A DNA stretch of 51,864 nucleotides from Caballeronia mineralivorans PML1(12) (GCF_001028175.1 NZ_AEJF01000160.1:1-51864); one strand, 5' to 3'; shown: positions 34,748 through 44,113, numbered from the stretch's first letter. Numbers and translations: made by a program. Notes: generated from the sequence alone by a model not told the origin.

Positions 34748-36253
34748 TTGCGATTCCCTCCCCGGCGCACGCCCGATGAACGTTTCGATCGCGCCGACTG
34801 GCTGCATCTGGCGCAGACGGCAACCAAGTCTGCGCGTGTGCCTCCCAGCCTGCGACGCTCGCTGCTGCGTCGCCTAGCCGCGCCGCTGTCGTTGCTCGCG
34901 CTGATGAGCGGATTGATGGCGTACTGGCTCGCGTGGCAATACACCCAGCACGTGGTCGATCGCTCGCTCGCCGATCTCGCCACGGCTATCTCGAAGCAGA
35001 TCCAGCTCGCTGGCGTCGACGCACCGTTGACCGTGCCGCCGCTCGCCCGCGCGATGTTTTCCGATCCCGTCGAACAACTGATCTACCGCATCAGTGACGG
35101 TGAAAACGAAATCGCCGGCGAACCCGATCTGCCGCTGGCCGGCACGAACGTGCGCCGGATTCATTACGCCTACGTCTTCGAGACAAACTATCAGGGTACG
35201 AGCGTGCGCGCGGCCCAGGTGCGTGTCGATCAGTTGCACGGCAATCCAATCGTTGTGGAAGTGGCACAGCGCGTGGGCTCGCGTTACCGGATTGCCGTCG
35301 AGTTCATGGTCGCGATCATGATGCCGCTGCTGCTCCTGCTGCTCGCGGGCTGGGTGATCGTGTGGCGCGTGGTGAACCAGCAACTCAACCCGCTGACCGA
35401 TCTCGCCGATACCCTCAACCGGCAGACCCACATGTCGCTGGAACCGGTCGACGAATCCTTCGTTCCCATCGAAATTCGTCCGCTGACGAGCGCGATGAAC
35501 GCCCTGCTCGAGCGCCTGAAGACGGCGCTCGACGGACAGCGCAAATTTATTGCCGATGCCGCGCATCAGTTGCGCACGCCGCTCACCGCCGTGAAGCTGC
35601 ACGCCGAGCAGGCGGCGAGCGCGAAGGACCCGGCGAAGGTGCTGGAAGCGGTGAAGGAGCTGCGGGCATCGGCGGATCGGGCTGTGCGATTGTCGAACCA
35701 GTTGCTCTCGCTCGCGCGCGCCGAGCCGGGCGAACAGGCCGCGCGTTTTACCGATTTCGACTACGCCGCGCTCGCGTTCGAAACCGGCGCCGAATGGGTG
35801 CCGCGCGCGCTGGCCGCGGGTGTCGACATGGGCTTCCAGCGTCTTGACGACCCCGATAACGAACATCCCCTGATCGTGCGCGGCAACCTCGTGCTGGTGC
35901 GCGAGGTGATCGGCAATCTCATCGATAACGCCCTGAAATACGTGCCCACGTCGCGAGTCGAAGGGGCACGCGTGACGGTCACGGTGACGCAAACCGTCGA
36001 CGAAAATGGCCGCAAGATGGGCGAAATCGTGGTGGAAGATAACGGTCCGGGCGTGCTGCAGGAACAGCAGCAGGATCTCTTCAAACGCTTCTTCCGCGGC
36101 GATGGCCACGGCGTGGAAGGCGGCGCCGGACTGGGCCTCGCGATCGTCCACGACATCATGGTGCTGCACAACGGCAGCGTGCATTACGAGGATGCGCCAG
36201 CGCCCGAAGGCGGCGCGCGTTTCATCGTGCGGATGCCTTTGAAACCGGCATAG
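34748..36253 (+). CDS. sensor histidine kinase (TctE/QseC-like)
   Basis: About 501-aa inner-membrane kinase. First membrane helix about 43-63, periplasmic sensor domain of the two-component sensor N-terminal type (about 65-182), second helix about 183-206, HAMP, then the H-box FIADAAHQLRTPLT with His273. N-box NLIDNALKYVP, G1 DNGPGV and G2 GAGLGLAIV are present. The start is uncertain: the frame opens with TTG at 34748 without a clear ribosome binding site, and no in-frame ATG precedes the first helix; a GTG further in is possible. Same operon as the response regulator. Confidence 0.93.
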   Translation: MRFPPRRTPDERFDRADWLHLAQTATKSARVPPSLRRSLLRRLAAPLSLLALMSGLMAYWLAWQYTQHVVDRSLADLATAISKQIQLAGVDAPLTVPPLARAMFSDPVEQLIYRISDGENEIAGEPDLPLAGTNVRRIHYAYVFETNYQGTSVRAAQVRVDQLHGNPIVVEVAQRVGSRYRIAVEFMVAIMMPLLLLLLAGWVIVWRVVNQQLNPLTDLADTLNRQTHMSLEPVDESFVPIEIRPLTSAMNALLERLKTALDGQRKFIADAAHQLRTPLTAVKLHAEQAASAKDPAKVLEAVKELRASADRAVRLSNQLLSLARAEPGEQAARFTDFDYAALAFETGAEWVPRALAAGVDMGFQRLDDPDNEHPLIVRGNLVLVREVIGNLIDNALKYVPTSRVEGARVTVTVTQTVDENGRKMGEIVVEDNGPGVLQEQQQDLFKRFFRGDGHGVEGGAGLGLAIVHDIMVLHNGSVHYEDAPAPEGGARFIVRMPLKPA

Positions 36254-36290
36254 AAAAACGCCACGGGGAAGACCTGCCGTGGCGTTTTTT
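36254..36290 (+). terminator. terminator after the histidine kinase (bidirectional)
   Basis: AAAAACGCCACGG/CCGTGGCGTTTTT, 13-bp stem ending in six T on the plus strand. The same structure lies 18 bp past the stop of the leftward SET-domain gene with A-run and T-run on both sides, so it serves both convergent genes. Confidence 0.9.
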
Positions 36291-36307
36291 ACTTCAGTAC
36301 GAAAGCC

Positions 36308-36763
36308 CTACTTTTTCTTCTTCAGCCCCAGCATCGTGCCGCGGCACTTTTTGGCGCCGCAGCGGCACTCGTATTCCTTCTTGAGCTTCTTCGTGATGCG
36401 ACCGTCGATGACGAGACCGTAGTCGTAGTACAGCTCTTCATCGGTTTTGATCGCACGCAGCGCGTGGATGAACACGCGCCCTTCCTTCTCTTCAGCTTCG
36501 CAATTCGGCGCGCACGAATGGTTGATGTAGCGCGCACTATTGCCATCGACTTTGCCGTCGATCACCTTGCCGTTTTCGAGCGCGAAATAGAACGTGTGGT
36601 TCGGCTCGTCCGGGTTGTGCGGATGACGGCGCAACGCCTCTTTCCACGAAATGCGTTCGCCCTTGTACTCGATAATCCGCTCGCCTTTCGCGAGTGGCAT
36701 CGCGGCGAAAACGCCCTTGCCGTGTATGCCCGAACGGCGGACGGCGACCCTCCGTGAACTCAT
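36308..36763 (-). CDS. SET-domain protein lysine methyltransferase
   Basis: 151-aa single-domain SET protein. SGIHGKGVFAA (N-terminal SAM-binding strand), RYINHSCAPNCEA (79-91, the pseudoknot NHSC) and LYYDYGL (111-117, catalytic Tyr) are complete. A post-SET cysteine cluster follows: CRCGAKKC (Cys133, 135, 140), which with Cys84 can bind one zinc. The C-terminus is a Lys tail. It should methylate lysine on a cytoplasmic protein with SAM; the target is unknown. Such eukaryote-like enzymes occur in many proteobacteria. Stand-alone gene. Confidence 0.9.
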   Translation of the reverse strand: MSSRRVAVRRSGIHGKGVFAAMPLAKGERIIEYKGERISWKEALRRHPHNPDEPNHTFYFALENGKVIDGKVDGNSARYINHSCAPNCEAEEKEGRVFIHALRAIKTDEELYYDYGLVIDGRITKKLKKEYECRCGAKKCRGTMLGLKKKK

Positions 36764-36862
36764 CGAATGAATCCTTTAAAACGAATCGGTTTGGCTTAGC
36801 AGACGCTTGAACTTCGCCCCGTCCCGGTTTCACGCGAACGGTGACGAACCGGAACGTGGATT

Positions 36863-36902
36863 AAAAAAACGCGGCGGCCTGAATGCGAGGCGCCGCCGCG
36901 TT
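36863..36902 (-). terminator. terminator of the flavin oxidoreductase gene
   Basis: AACGCGGCGGC/GCCGCCGCGTT, 11-bp GC-rich stem with 13-nt loop; read leftward it is followed by seven T. Lies 112 bp past the oxidoreductase stop. Confidence 0.85.
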
Positions 36903-37013
36903 GCTGTCCTTCGTTTTGCTGCCTGCACGGTTGAAACCACGCAGGCGAACATCGGCATCGTACACGTTAGGCGCGCACGAGTTCAACCGCTCTCTTTATT
37001 CATGCTGCGTGTT

Positions 37014-38126
37014 TCAGCGCTGGCCGAAAGAGATATCGCCGAACAACGCTTTTTGGTCGCGCGGCTGCGAGCGCCAGTATTGCGGCGGCGCTTCGACAGT
37101 CGCACCAAGCTGCGCGGCCGCGTGCCACGGCCAGCGCGGATTGTAGAGCAGCGCACGCGCCAGCGCGACCATATCCGCCTGAGCGGACTCAATGATCTCT
37201 TCGGCGTGCTGCGGGTCGGTGATCAGGCCAACGCCCATCGTGTTCACGCCCGTTGCTTCCTTGATGGCTTTTGCAAACGGCAGTTGATAACCGGGTGACA
37301 GCGGAATTTTTTGCAGCGGCGATACGCCGCCCGACGAGACATCGATCCAGTCCACCTTGTGTTTCTGCAACTCCTTCACGAACGCGATGGTCTGCTCGAG
37401 ATCCCAGCCGCCCTCCACCCAGTCCGATGCCGACACACGCAAGCCGACGGGTTTATCGGCGGGAAAAGCCGCGCGCACGGCGTCAAACACTTCGAGTGGA
37501 AAACGCATGCGATTTTCGAGCGAACCGCCGTATTCGTCGGTGCGCTGGTTCGCCAGCGGCGAGAGAAACTGATGCAGCAGATAACCGTGGGCGGCATGCA
37601 CTTCGAGCCCATCCAACCCCAGGCGCGCGGCGCGTTTCGCCGTTGCCACGAAAGCTTCACGCACGCGGATCAGGCCGGCTGCATCGAGTGCGAGCGGCGG
37701 CGTTTCATCCTCTTTATGCGGAATCGCCGACGGTGCCGAGGGCATCCAGCCGCCTTCTGACACAGAGATCAGCTGACCGCCTTCCCATGGCACCGCGCTC
37801 GACGCTTTGCGGCCGGCATGGCCGAGTTGCATCGTGATGGCAATGTGCGAATACTTTCGGATTGCGTCAATGACCGGTTTGAGCGCGGCTTCGGTCGCAT
37901 CGTCCCAGAGGCCGAGGTCGCCGGGCGTGATGCGGCCATCGGGTTCCACTGCGGTGGCTTCGAGGCAGAGCATGCCGGCGCCGGAGAGCGCGAGGTGTCC
38001 GAGGTGGATCATGTGCCATGCGGTGGCTTCGCCGCGTTCGGCTGAGTACTGACACATCGGCGAGACGACGATGCGGTTCGGAATCGTCACGCCCCGCAGC
38101 GTGAATGGCGAAAACAGAGCGCTCAT
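37014..38126 (-). CDS. old yellow enzyme-family NAD(P)H:flavin oxidoreductase
   Basis: 370-aa FMN-dependent ene-reductase of the YqjM/XenA branch. IVVSPMCQYSAERG carries the redox-tuning Cys. LGHAGRKAS, EVHAAHGYLLHQFLSP and DEYGGSLENRMRFPLEVF are class signatures. It reduces activated C=C bonds of enones or electrophiles with NAD(P)H; the natural substrate is unknown. Length fits the family. Monocistronic with its own terminator. Next upstream is a MOSC-domain protein in the same orientation, 101 bp away. Confidence 0.93.
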   Translation of the reverse strand: MSALFSPFTLRGVTIPNRIVVSPMCQYSAERGEATAWHMIHLGHLALSGAGMLCLEATAVEPDGRITPGDLGLWDDATEAALKPVIDAIRKYSHIAITMQLGHAGRKASSAVPWEGGQLISVSEGGWMPSAPSAIPHKEDETPPLALDAAGLIRVREAFVATAKRAARLGLDGLEVHAAHGYLLHQFLSPLANQRTDEYGGSLENRMRFPLEVFDAVRAAFPADKPVGLRVSASDWVEGGWDLEQTIAFVKELQKHKVDWIDVSSGGVSPLQKIPLSPGYQLPFAKAIKEATGVNTMGVGLITDPQHAEEIIESAQADMVALARALLYNPRWPWHAAAQLGATVEAPPQYWRSQPRDQKALFGDISFGQR

Positions 38127-38227
38127 GGGAGAGTTTCCGAGGGAGGGAAAAGGGCGTTTTAGAATAGCACTTCGGTTTTTTCCCTGCTGATAGCGGGCGC
38201 GATTGCCTTACCGATAACATCAACGCC

Positions 38228-38935
38228 CTACTTCTCGCCCTCTGGCGTATTCAATCTCAACGCCCAGGACTCAACCTTGCCGGTATCGAGCCGCTTCGCC
38301 GCGGTACTTCGCCATGACGGCGTCAATGCCTCGAGCATCGTCATCTTTTCAAGCGAAGGCTGATCGTCACGATCGACGTAAAGCACTCGTAACAGACGCT
38401 CGACGCTCCATTCGGGATGCGGTCGCGCGAGCCGCTCCATGACATCGCCAGCGCCCATTTCACCGGGTTCCAGCACGCGGTAATACCAGCCGGTACGACG
38501 CGTGTGCTGCACGCACCGCGACATGTCATCGCGGGAAAAGTGGAGGTTGAGTTTCCAGCACGGCTGGCGCGGCTGCGACACCTGCACGATCACCGTGCCC
38601 AGACGATATACATCGCCGACACAAACATCTGCTTCATTCAAACCGCGAGTCGAGATGTTTTCGCCGAATGCGCCAGGGGTATCGAAGCGCGTCAAACCCG
38701 TTGATGATTCGGGCCATTCGTCGCGCCAGACGGCGTAGTGGTCGCGGCTGTAGTGATGCAGCGCTTTCTCGGGGCCACCGTGATGCTTGCGCTCGAATTG
38801 GTGGTCGCCCTCCATGCCGGTTTCGCCGACATGAACCCGCACCGCCACCGGCACCTTGTGAATCGCGCTGTATTTGCCCTGCGTGCCAAGCGGTGCGACT
38901 ACGCCTGCAAGGACGGCGTCGATGACGGGATTCAT
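38228..38935 (-). CDS. MOSC-domain protein (YiiM-like)
   Basis: 235-aa protein with a MOSC domain (about 40-180), a molybdenum-cofactor-sulfurase C-terminal fold. TGMEGDHQFERKHHGGPEKAL, GAFGENISTRGL and VSQPRQPCWKLN with the conserved Cys match YiiM-type proteins, which reduce N-hydroxylated substrates in E. coli. The C-terminal 50 residues form the accessory '3-alpha' domain. It lies in a run of three leftward genes (amidotransferase, MOSC, oxidoreductase), possibly co-transcribed, 32 bp after the amidotransferase stop. Confidence 0.9.
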   Translation of the reverse strand: MNPVIDAVLAGVVAPLGTQGKYSAIHKVPVAVRVHVGETGMEGDHQFERKHHGGPEKALHHYSRDHYAVWRDEWPESSTGLTRFDTPGAFGENISTRGLNEADVCVGDVYRLGTVIVQVSQPRQPCWKLNLHFSRDDMSRCVQHTRRTGWYYRVLEPGEMGAGDVMERLARPHPEWSVERLLRVLYVDRDDQPSLEKMTMLEALTPSWRSTAAKRLDTGKVESWALRLNTPEGEK

Positions 38936-38967
38936 GGTGCGTTACCTTCAGTGCTTTCTCTAAACCT

Positions 38968-39687
38968 TTATTTAGCCGGCTCGAAGCGGTCGAGCCATTC
39001 GCCGAACATCTTGCGCGCGGCACGTTCGAGCGCAGGGCCATGCTTGAGCGTATCGGCGCGTAAGGTCGGAACGTCAGTGCCGCTTTCCGCCACGTCGCCA
39101 GGGTACGCTATCAGCCAGGTTTCAAACCGGTCGACGAGAACTTCAGGGTGGCATTGCAGGCCTAGAACGTGATCGCCCCAACTGAAAGCCTGATTCTCGC
39201 AAAGGTCTGTGGAAGCCAACCGCGTGGCGTCATCGGGCAGATCGAAGGTATCGCCATGCCAGTGAAGAACCGGCGTCGACTGACCATCCACTTCAAAATG
39301 CCGCAACGCCGACGCCCGTCCCGCCTCGGTCAGCGTCAGCGCCTTCCATCCAAGTTCCTTTTGCGCCGCCGGATAAACCTTCGCACCCAGCGCCCGGGCG
39401 ATCAACTGCGCACCCAAGCAGATGCCGATAGTCGGCAACCCGGCCGCAATGCGCTTTTCCAGCATCGCAAGCAACGGATTCAAATGGGGAAACAGCGCAT
39501 CATCATATGCGCCGATCGGGCCGCCGAGGACGACCATCAATGAAGTGTCGAGTGGATTAGGAGCGTCGATGCGAGCACGGCCCACGTCGAGATAACGCAC
39601 CAGTTGGCCACGATCCCCCAGTACCAGTTCCAGGCTGCCGAGATCTTCGAAATAGACGTGGCGTATCGCCAGGACTTCACGTTTCAT
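38968..39687 (-). CDS. class I glutamine amidotransferase-like protein
   Basis: 239-aa GATase1 domain. Nucleophile Cys90 in PTIGICLGAQL, with His180 and Glu182 in LQCHPEV completing the triad. The oxyanion segment is VVLGGPIGAYDD. It resembles GuaA-type amidotransferases that stand alone and hydrolyse gamma-glutamyl or amide bonds. No synthetase partner is next to it. Probable role is detoxification or gamma-glutamyl compound turnover, by family analogy only. The start at 39687 is the obvious N-terminus. Confidence 0.9.
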   Translation of the reverse strand: MKREVLAIRHVYFEDLGSLELVLGDRGQLVRYLDVGRARIDAPNPLDTSLMVVLGGPIGAYDDALFPHLNPLLAMLEKRIAAGLPTIGICLGAQLIARALGAKVYPAAQKELGWKALTLTEAGRASALRHFEVDGQSTPVLHWHGDTFDLPDDATRLASTDLCENQAFSWGDHVLGLQCHPEVLVDRFETWLIAYPGDVAESGTDVPTLRADTLKHGPALERAARKMFGEWLDRFEPAK

Positions 39688-39821
39688 CGGCGGTCATCCA
39701 GGATAGCCGGCAAGCTGAGGTCGGAGCGCGGCATCAAGCGGCGCACGGAAAGAAGAGGCACAGTCGAGCAGCCAGCACGCCGCCAACGGGCGCGCAGCTC
39801 GAATAGTCTAACCGACACTCG

Positions 39822-39850
39822 CGTGCTTCGCGTTCAGCACGCGAAGCACG
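39822..39850. repeat. perfect 11-bp inverted repeat
   Basis: CGTGCTTCGCG, 7-nt loop, CGCGAAGCACG, 32 bp past the MarR gene's stop. No T-run follows on either strand, so it is not a standard terminator. It may stabilise the mRNA 3' end. Confidence 0.8.
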
Positions 39851-39882
39851 ATTAGCGAAGCAGGCGGTTTACGCAGCGGCGC

Positions 39883-40527
39883 TTATGCGACCTGCGCAAA
39901 AATCTTCCAGTTCTTCTTCTGCTTGGAAAGATCGCCTTCTTCGTATACCGAACAATCGAGACGCAGGTCGGTATCGGCCATGTCGATGTTCAGCAACGTG
40001 CAGTGATGCGGCGTTTTCTTGGGATTCTTGCTCGCTTCGAGGTGCGTGCAGCTCAGGCACATGCGATGCGGCGGAATCTGCTGCACCACTTCGAGCTGTC
40101 GAATGGTCTTGAGCAAGCTGCGGTACAACTGCGTCTGCTCATCGGCTTTCAACGTGCCGACTGCCTTCGACAAAAACTCCGGCCAGACCAGCGCCTTCTT
40201 CGCCGCTGTGCGTCCGCGCGCGGTCAGGCGCACTGCCAGCGCGCGGCCGTCGTCAAGCGCCCGGCGCTTTTCGACCAGACCCTTGCCTTCCAGCGTGCTG
40301 ACGGCATCGCTAGTGGTCGCGGCAGTCAAGGCCGTTTCCCGTGCGATCTCGCCAAGCCGCATTGGACCGCGTCGCTGCATCAGCAACACAAGAATTTCGC
40401 CCTGGGTCGGCGTCAAGCCCGCACCCTCAGCCCATTCCCATGCCTGGCTACGCATCGCCGTGCTCAACCGCAGCAAGCCGTGGGTCACCCGCCCTGTGGC
40501 CTGCTCTCCATATACGCCTTCGCTCAT
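39883..40527 (-). CDS. MarR-family regulator with C-terminal cysteine cluster
   Basis: 214-aa winged-helix regulator. The MarR core spans about 15-145, with recognition-helix region LGEIARETALTAATTSDAVS and wing EKRRALDDGRALAVRLT. A C-terminal extension of about 60 residues carries Cys157, Cys160 (RMCLSCTHL), His174-His175-Cys176 and Cys192: a CxxC-HHC-C pattern able to hold zinc, another metal or Fe-S. This suggests redox or metal sensing. The gene stands alone next to the left arm of the putative origin; its target is unknown. Confidence 0.9.
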   Translation of the reverse strand: MSEGVYGEQATGRVTHGLLRLSTAMRSQAWEWAEGAGLTPTQGEILVLLMQRRGPMRLGEIARETALTAATTSDAVSTLEGKGLVEKRRALDDGRALAVRLTARGRTAAKKALVWPEFLSKAVGTLKADEQTQLYRSLLKTIRQLEVVQQIPPHRMCLSCTHLEASKNPKKTPHHCTLLNIDMADTDLRLDCSVYEEGDLSKQKKNWKIFAQVA

Positions 40528-40854
40528 AGTCGTTCGCTTCGTCTTTCTTGATGCTTATCTGATGGTTCAGCAACGGCTTGAAACCGGTAAAACGTCAGAC
40601 CCCGCTCGTTTTACCCAAGTCGCTGCAGGCTTAATCGCCGACGTATCCGACCGACGAATCCTTCCGTATCAACTACCGTCTCAAAATTCAGGCGATCGAA
40701 CCGATGCGGCTAGTTCGTCGTCCGGATCAGGACATCTATGTTTCTCCGTGGCGCCTGTTCTAGACCGTCGAGCGCTTCGTTTGTTCACCGGCTCTGCTTC
40801 TCCCTGCCGGTAAAACCGACATTCTAAGCGACCCGGAACAAACGTACACCTTAG

Positions 40855-41110
40855 TTATTCACAAAACCTTGTGGATAAGGGGGTGGATAACAGCATTATT
40901 CAATGTGCGCCGATTCTTGATAACCCCCCACACGTAAAAAACAGCCAGCTTGTTGTCCCGCGTTGCCCCGCTCGATGCAAGGCTTGGCACCACGGTTATG
41001 CGCACTCCAAATCATTGAGTTTTCGACGATTTTATCGGTTGTCCACAGAATCGCGCGATGCTTGTTAACTACTATTACGTATGTATACGACTTCATAACA
41101 GTAAACCTTG
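40855..41110. other. oriC: putative oriC arm A (DnaA boxes and AT-rich element)
   Basis: DnaA boxes: TTATTCACA 40855-40863, TGTGGATAA 40870-40878 (perfect, minus strand), GGTGGATAA 40882-40890 (one mismatch), TTGTCCACA 41039-41047 (one mismatch). An AT-rich segment with GTTAAC lies at 41062-41109. The same elements in the same order, inverted, occur at 44114-44376. No gene is encoded; the nearest genes are MarR and ybdK. Confidence 0.7.
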
Positions 41111-41148
41111 GAGGGAAGCTATCGGCATCGGTCAGAAAGAAAGTGACG

Positions 41149-41184
41149 AAAAAAAACCCGCCGGTAAGCGGGTTTCTTTTTTTC
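41149..41184 (-). terminator. terminator of ybdK (bidirectional)
   Basis: AAACCCGC/GCGGGTTT with 6-nt loop and homopolymer runs on both sides. Read leftward it ends the ybdK transcript 40 bp past its stop, before the putative origin arm. Confidence 0.9.
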
Positions 41185-41223
41185 TCCGACGGGCTCAAAC
41201 CGGCCGAATCGCGGTCGTCCCGT

Positions 41224-42339
41224 TCATTCGCGCCACTGCAAACACTGCTGGCGCACCGCTTCATGCAGCGAACGCTCGCGGTCGAAAACGCCGCGCAGCC
41301 AGGTCGCGTCGTTCATATTGCTGCGCGCGATATCGCCGACCTGGCGCAGCGCTTCGTTCGAGCCGAGTGCGTCGGCGTGAGGCGCGATCACTTCGAGCGT
41401 CGCCAGGATATCTTCCGCGATCGTGCGGCGCTCGCCCGTCTGCGGATCGATACAACTGCCTTCCAGGCCGAAGCGGCATGCCTCGAACCGGTTGAACGTG
41501 TAGACAAGGTAATCGTCTTCCTTGAGCGTAAGGGGTTTGTCGAGCAGCAAGTAGCGTGCGAGCGTCTGGATGTAGCAAGCAATCGCCGCGGCACGATCGA
41601 CGGACAGCGGCGTGTCCATCACGCGGACTTCGATCGTGCCGAAACCCGGCTTGGGCCGGATGTCCCAGTAGAAGTCTTTCATGCTGTTGACCACGCCGGT
41701 GCTGACCATCTTCGAGAAATATTCCTCAAAGCTGTCCCATGTCAGCGTGAACGGCGCACGGCCAGACAAGGGAAATGCAAATACAGAATTGAGGCGCGCG
41801 GAATGAAAGCCGGTATCCACGCCCTGCACGTACGGCGAGGAAGCCGACAACGCAATGAAATGCGGAATGAAGCGCGACATGGAATGCAGCAGGAACAATG
41901 CGCTGTCCGGATCCGGGCAGCCAATGTGCACATGCTGGCCGAACACCGTGAACTGCTTGGCGAGGTAACCGTAGAGTTCGGAAAGGTACTGAAAGCGCGG
42001 TGTATCGAAGATCTGGCGGTCGCTCCACTGCTGGAAGGCATGCGTGCCACCGCCACACAGCCCCACGTTGAGGTGGTCAGCAGCGGCCACCAGGGTGTCG
42101 CGAATGGCGTGCAGGTCCGTTACGGCCTGTTCGTGCGTCGTACAGATGCCGGTGGACAACTCGATCATGCTTTCGGTGATTTCCGGCGTGATGTTGCCAG
42201 GGATTTTTTCGTCCTTGACGAGCCGCATGAGATCGGAGGCGGCCTTCGTCAAGTCGTAGTCGTGCGTGTTGACGACCTGGATCTCGAGTTCGACGCCGAA
42301 GGTGAACGGCTCCGAGTTGATGAAAGGTTCGAGTGACAT
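41224..42339 (-). CDS. ybdK: YbdK-type carboxylate-amine ligase (glutamate-cysteine ligase 2)
   Basis: 371-aa member of the GCS2 family. FGVELEIQVV is the N-terminal metal/ATP strand; GGGTHAFQQW, FTVFGQHVHIGCPD, ALSASSPYVQG and GTIEVRVMDTP follow in the family order. It is thought to make gamma-glutamyl-cysteine weakly or to act as a general carboxylate-amine ligase; the E. coli homologue is poorly active. Only 114 bp separate it from the antiporter upstream. It sits between the two putative origin arms. Confidence 0.93.
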   Translation of the reverse strand: MSLEPFINSEPFTFGVELEIQVVNTHDYDLTKAASDLMRLVKDEKIPGNITPEITESMIELSTGICTTHEQAVTDLHAIRDTLVAAADHLNVGLCGGGTHAFQQWSDRQIFDTPRFQYLSELYGYLAKQFTVFGQHVHIGCPDPDSALFLLHSMSRFIPHFIALSASSPYVQGVDTGFHSARLNSVFAFPLSGRAPFTLTWDSFEEYFSKMVSTGVVNSMKDFYWDIRPKPGFGTIEVRVMDTPLSVDRAAAIACYIQTLARYLLLDKPLTLKEDDYLVYTFNRFEACRFGLEGSCIDPQTGERRTIAEDILATLEVIAPHADALGSNEALRQVGDIARSNMNDATWLRGVFDRERSLHEAVRQQCLQWRE

Positions 42340-42453
42340 GGTGCCTCTTGATTGACAAAGCCTGGGTCTTCGGCCGACACCTTATCGGCACGACGCGCCC
42401 GGTAACGCGCTCAATGACACGCCCGGTGACCCGAGAAAAAACAGGATAAAACG

Positions 42454-43656
42454 TTACTCGCGCCGTTCGCCGATCGCCGACAAGCTGCGATACACGAGAA
42501 ACGGCGTAACAATCTGCAGTACAACGATCGAGCACATCACGATTGCCCGCAGCGTCGGGTCGTAATCGGGATAAAGCACATACATATCGTCGACGAGAAG
42601 GTACGCCAGCGCCGACATCGGCGTTAGTGATACACCGAGCGCCGCGCCCTGTTTCCAGTTGAGGCCGCTCGGTTTCGCGAAGATCAGCACACCGGCGAGC
42701 TTGCCGACAAAACGCGCCACGATCAGCGCCAGCGCGGCCAGACCGCCAAGCGCGATATCGTGCCATTCGAACGACGTCAGCGTCAGCGCAAACAAAATCA
42801 CGGTCAGCAACCAGCCCGCGGTGCCGAAATGCGTGGGCCAGAGTTGTGGGCGCTCGTTCGAATTCTTCACGATGATGCCAGCCGCCAGCAACGCAAGAAT
42901 GGTCGACAGCTTGAACACATGTGCGATGGCGATGGCGAGCAGCACGAGCCCGAACAGGGCGACGAACGAATGTTCGTCGTCGGTATTGAGCCGTCGATAC
43001 AGCAGGTTGCACGCAAGCCCGAGCGCCAAGGCGAGCACGAGCGAGCCGAGCAACAGGTAAAGCGGCTGCACGATGGTCGCGAGCGTATTACCGTAGATTT
43101 CCTGATGCAGCACGCCGGCCGCGAGCTTTTCCACGATCACGGCGTACATGCTGTTAAGCGCGGTCAGCGTGAGCAGGCGCTGCGTGACCTGACCTTCGGC
43201 GCGCAGTTCGGTGCGCAGTTGAATGACCATGGCTGGTGACGTGGCCATGGCGATCGCGGCGATCACAACTGACGGCATGGTTGGCACTTTGCACAGCGTC
43301 AACGCGATTAGCACGAAGCCGAACGTGAGCGTGCTTTCCGCAATGCTCGACAGGATCAGATAAGGATTCCGGCGAATCCAGCGCAAGTCGAGCCGGCTGC
43401 CAAGTTCAAACAGGAGCAGGCCGAGCGCAACATCGAGCAATGGCCGCGAGATCCCGGCCGAACTGACATCGATAACGCCAAAACCCGCATTGCCCGCAAT
43501 TAGGCCAATGACAGCGTAGCCCGTGATGCGCGGCAGGCGCCAGGCCCGCCAGAGCAGTTCGCCGCAGAGGCCGGCGGCGACCAGCGCGAGCCCGGCCCAA
43601 AAAATGGCATCGGGTACGAGCGGCCAGACCGGTAAGAATGAAAAGGCCGACTTCAT
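42454..43656 (-). CDS. CPA2-type cation:proton antiporter
   Basis: 400-aa membrane protein with about twelve to thirteen helices, matching the NhaP/KefB-type Na+(K+)/H+ exchanger fold. GYAVIGLIAGNAGFGVID, LLLFELGSRLDLRWIRRNP and VVIAAIAMATSPAMVIQLRTEL are conserved core helices. It lacks a C-terminal TrkA-N domain, so it is the short form. Cation specificity cannot be read. Same orientation as ybdK, likely one transcript. It lies between the putative origin arms. Confidence 0.9.
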   Translation of the reverse strand: MKSAFSFLPVWPLVPDAIFWAGLALVAAGLCGELLWRAWRLPRITGYAVIGLIAGNAGFGVIDVSSAGISRPLLDVALGLLLFELGSRLDLRWIRRNPYLILSSIAESTLTFGFVLIALTLCKVPTMPSVVIAAIAMATSPAMVIQLRTELRAEGQVTQRLLTLTALNSMYAVIVEKLAAGVLHQEIYGNTLATIVQPLYLLLGSLVLALALGLACNLLYRRLNTDDEHSFVALFGLVLLAIAIAHVFKLSTILALLAAGIIVKNSNERPQLWPTHFGTAGWLLTVILFALTLTSFEWHDIALGGLAALALIVARFVGKLAGVLIFAKPSGLNWKQGAALGVSLTPMSALAYLLVDDMYVLYPDYDPTLRAIVMCSIVVLQIVTPFLVYRSLSAIGERRE

Positions 43657-44113
43657 CGTGAGGACTTCTCCTTCGCAGCTCGTGCGGATAGACAGTAAGT
43701 AGGCAGTTAGTGCGCGGCAACGGTGCGCGTTGCCGGAAAAGTTCGTTGCCTGATGATTCTTCAGGCTGCGTCAAGCCCCATCAGGACCGGTTAGCCAATT
43801 GACAGGCGATTGGCCTGGTGGTCCGTTGCCGTCACGGCAAGGTTCGCAGTGTTTTTTTCAATCCACGTACTCGCGTAGAGCGCGGTTTGAAGCGACAAGC
43901 CGGCGAGGCGGCCAAACGAAAGAACGGCGATTGTGCCATAGCTCCCGGCACCCTCTCTTCAATCGCCGCGCCGGTGAAAATAAAGCGGTAACAATGAGTT
44001 CTATCGTGCCTGCATGAGGAAAAATCTACCTCGCAAAGGACCCGACTTCATCGTTAATTTGTCTGCGGGAACGGGCTTTTTTCACTTTGAGTGCTGCCGA
44101 TGACGCCGGTTTT

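Noticed and set aside
34874..36184. Leftward 436-codon frame opposite the histidine kinase
   Set aside because: Antisense to a kinase with complete H, N and G boxes; His/Arg-rich mirror frame.
40019..40813. Rightward 264-codon frame opposite the MarR gene, running toward origin arm A
   Set aside because: Mostly antisense to MarR; the part beyond it has Ser/Arg-rich composition and no family features.
42371..42440. Near-repeat CGCCCGGTAACGCG / CGCCCGGTGACCCG between ybdK and the antiporter
   Set aside because: Only two imperfect copies in GC-rich DNA; within chance expectation.
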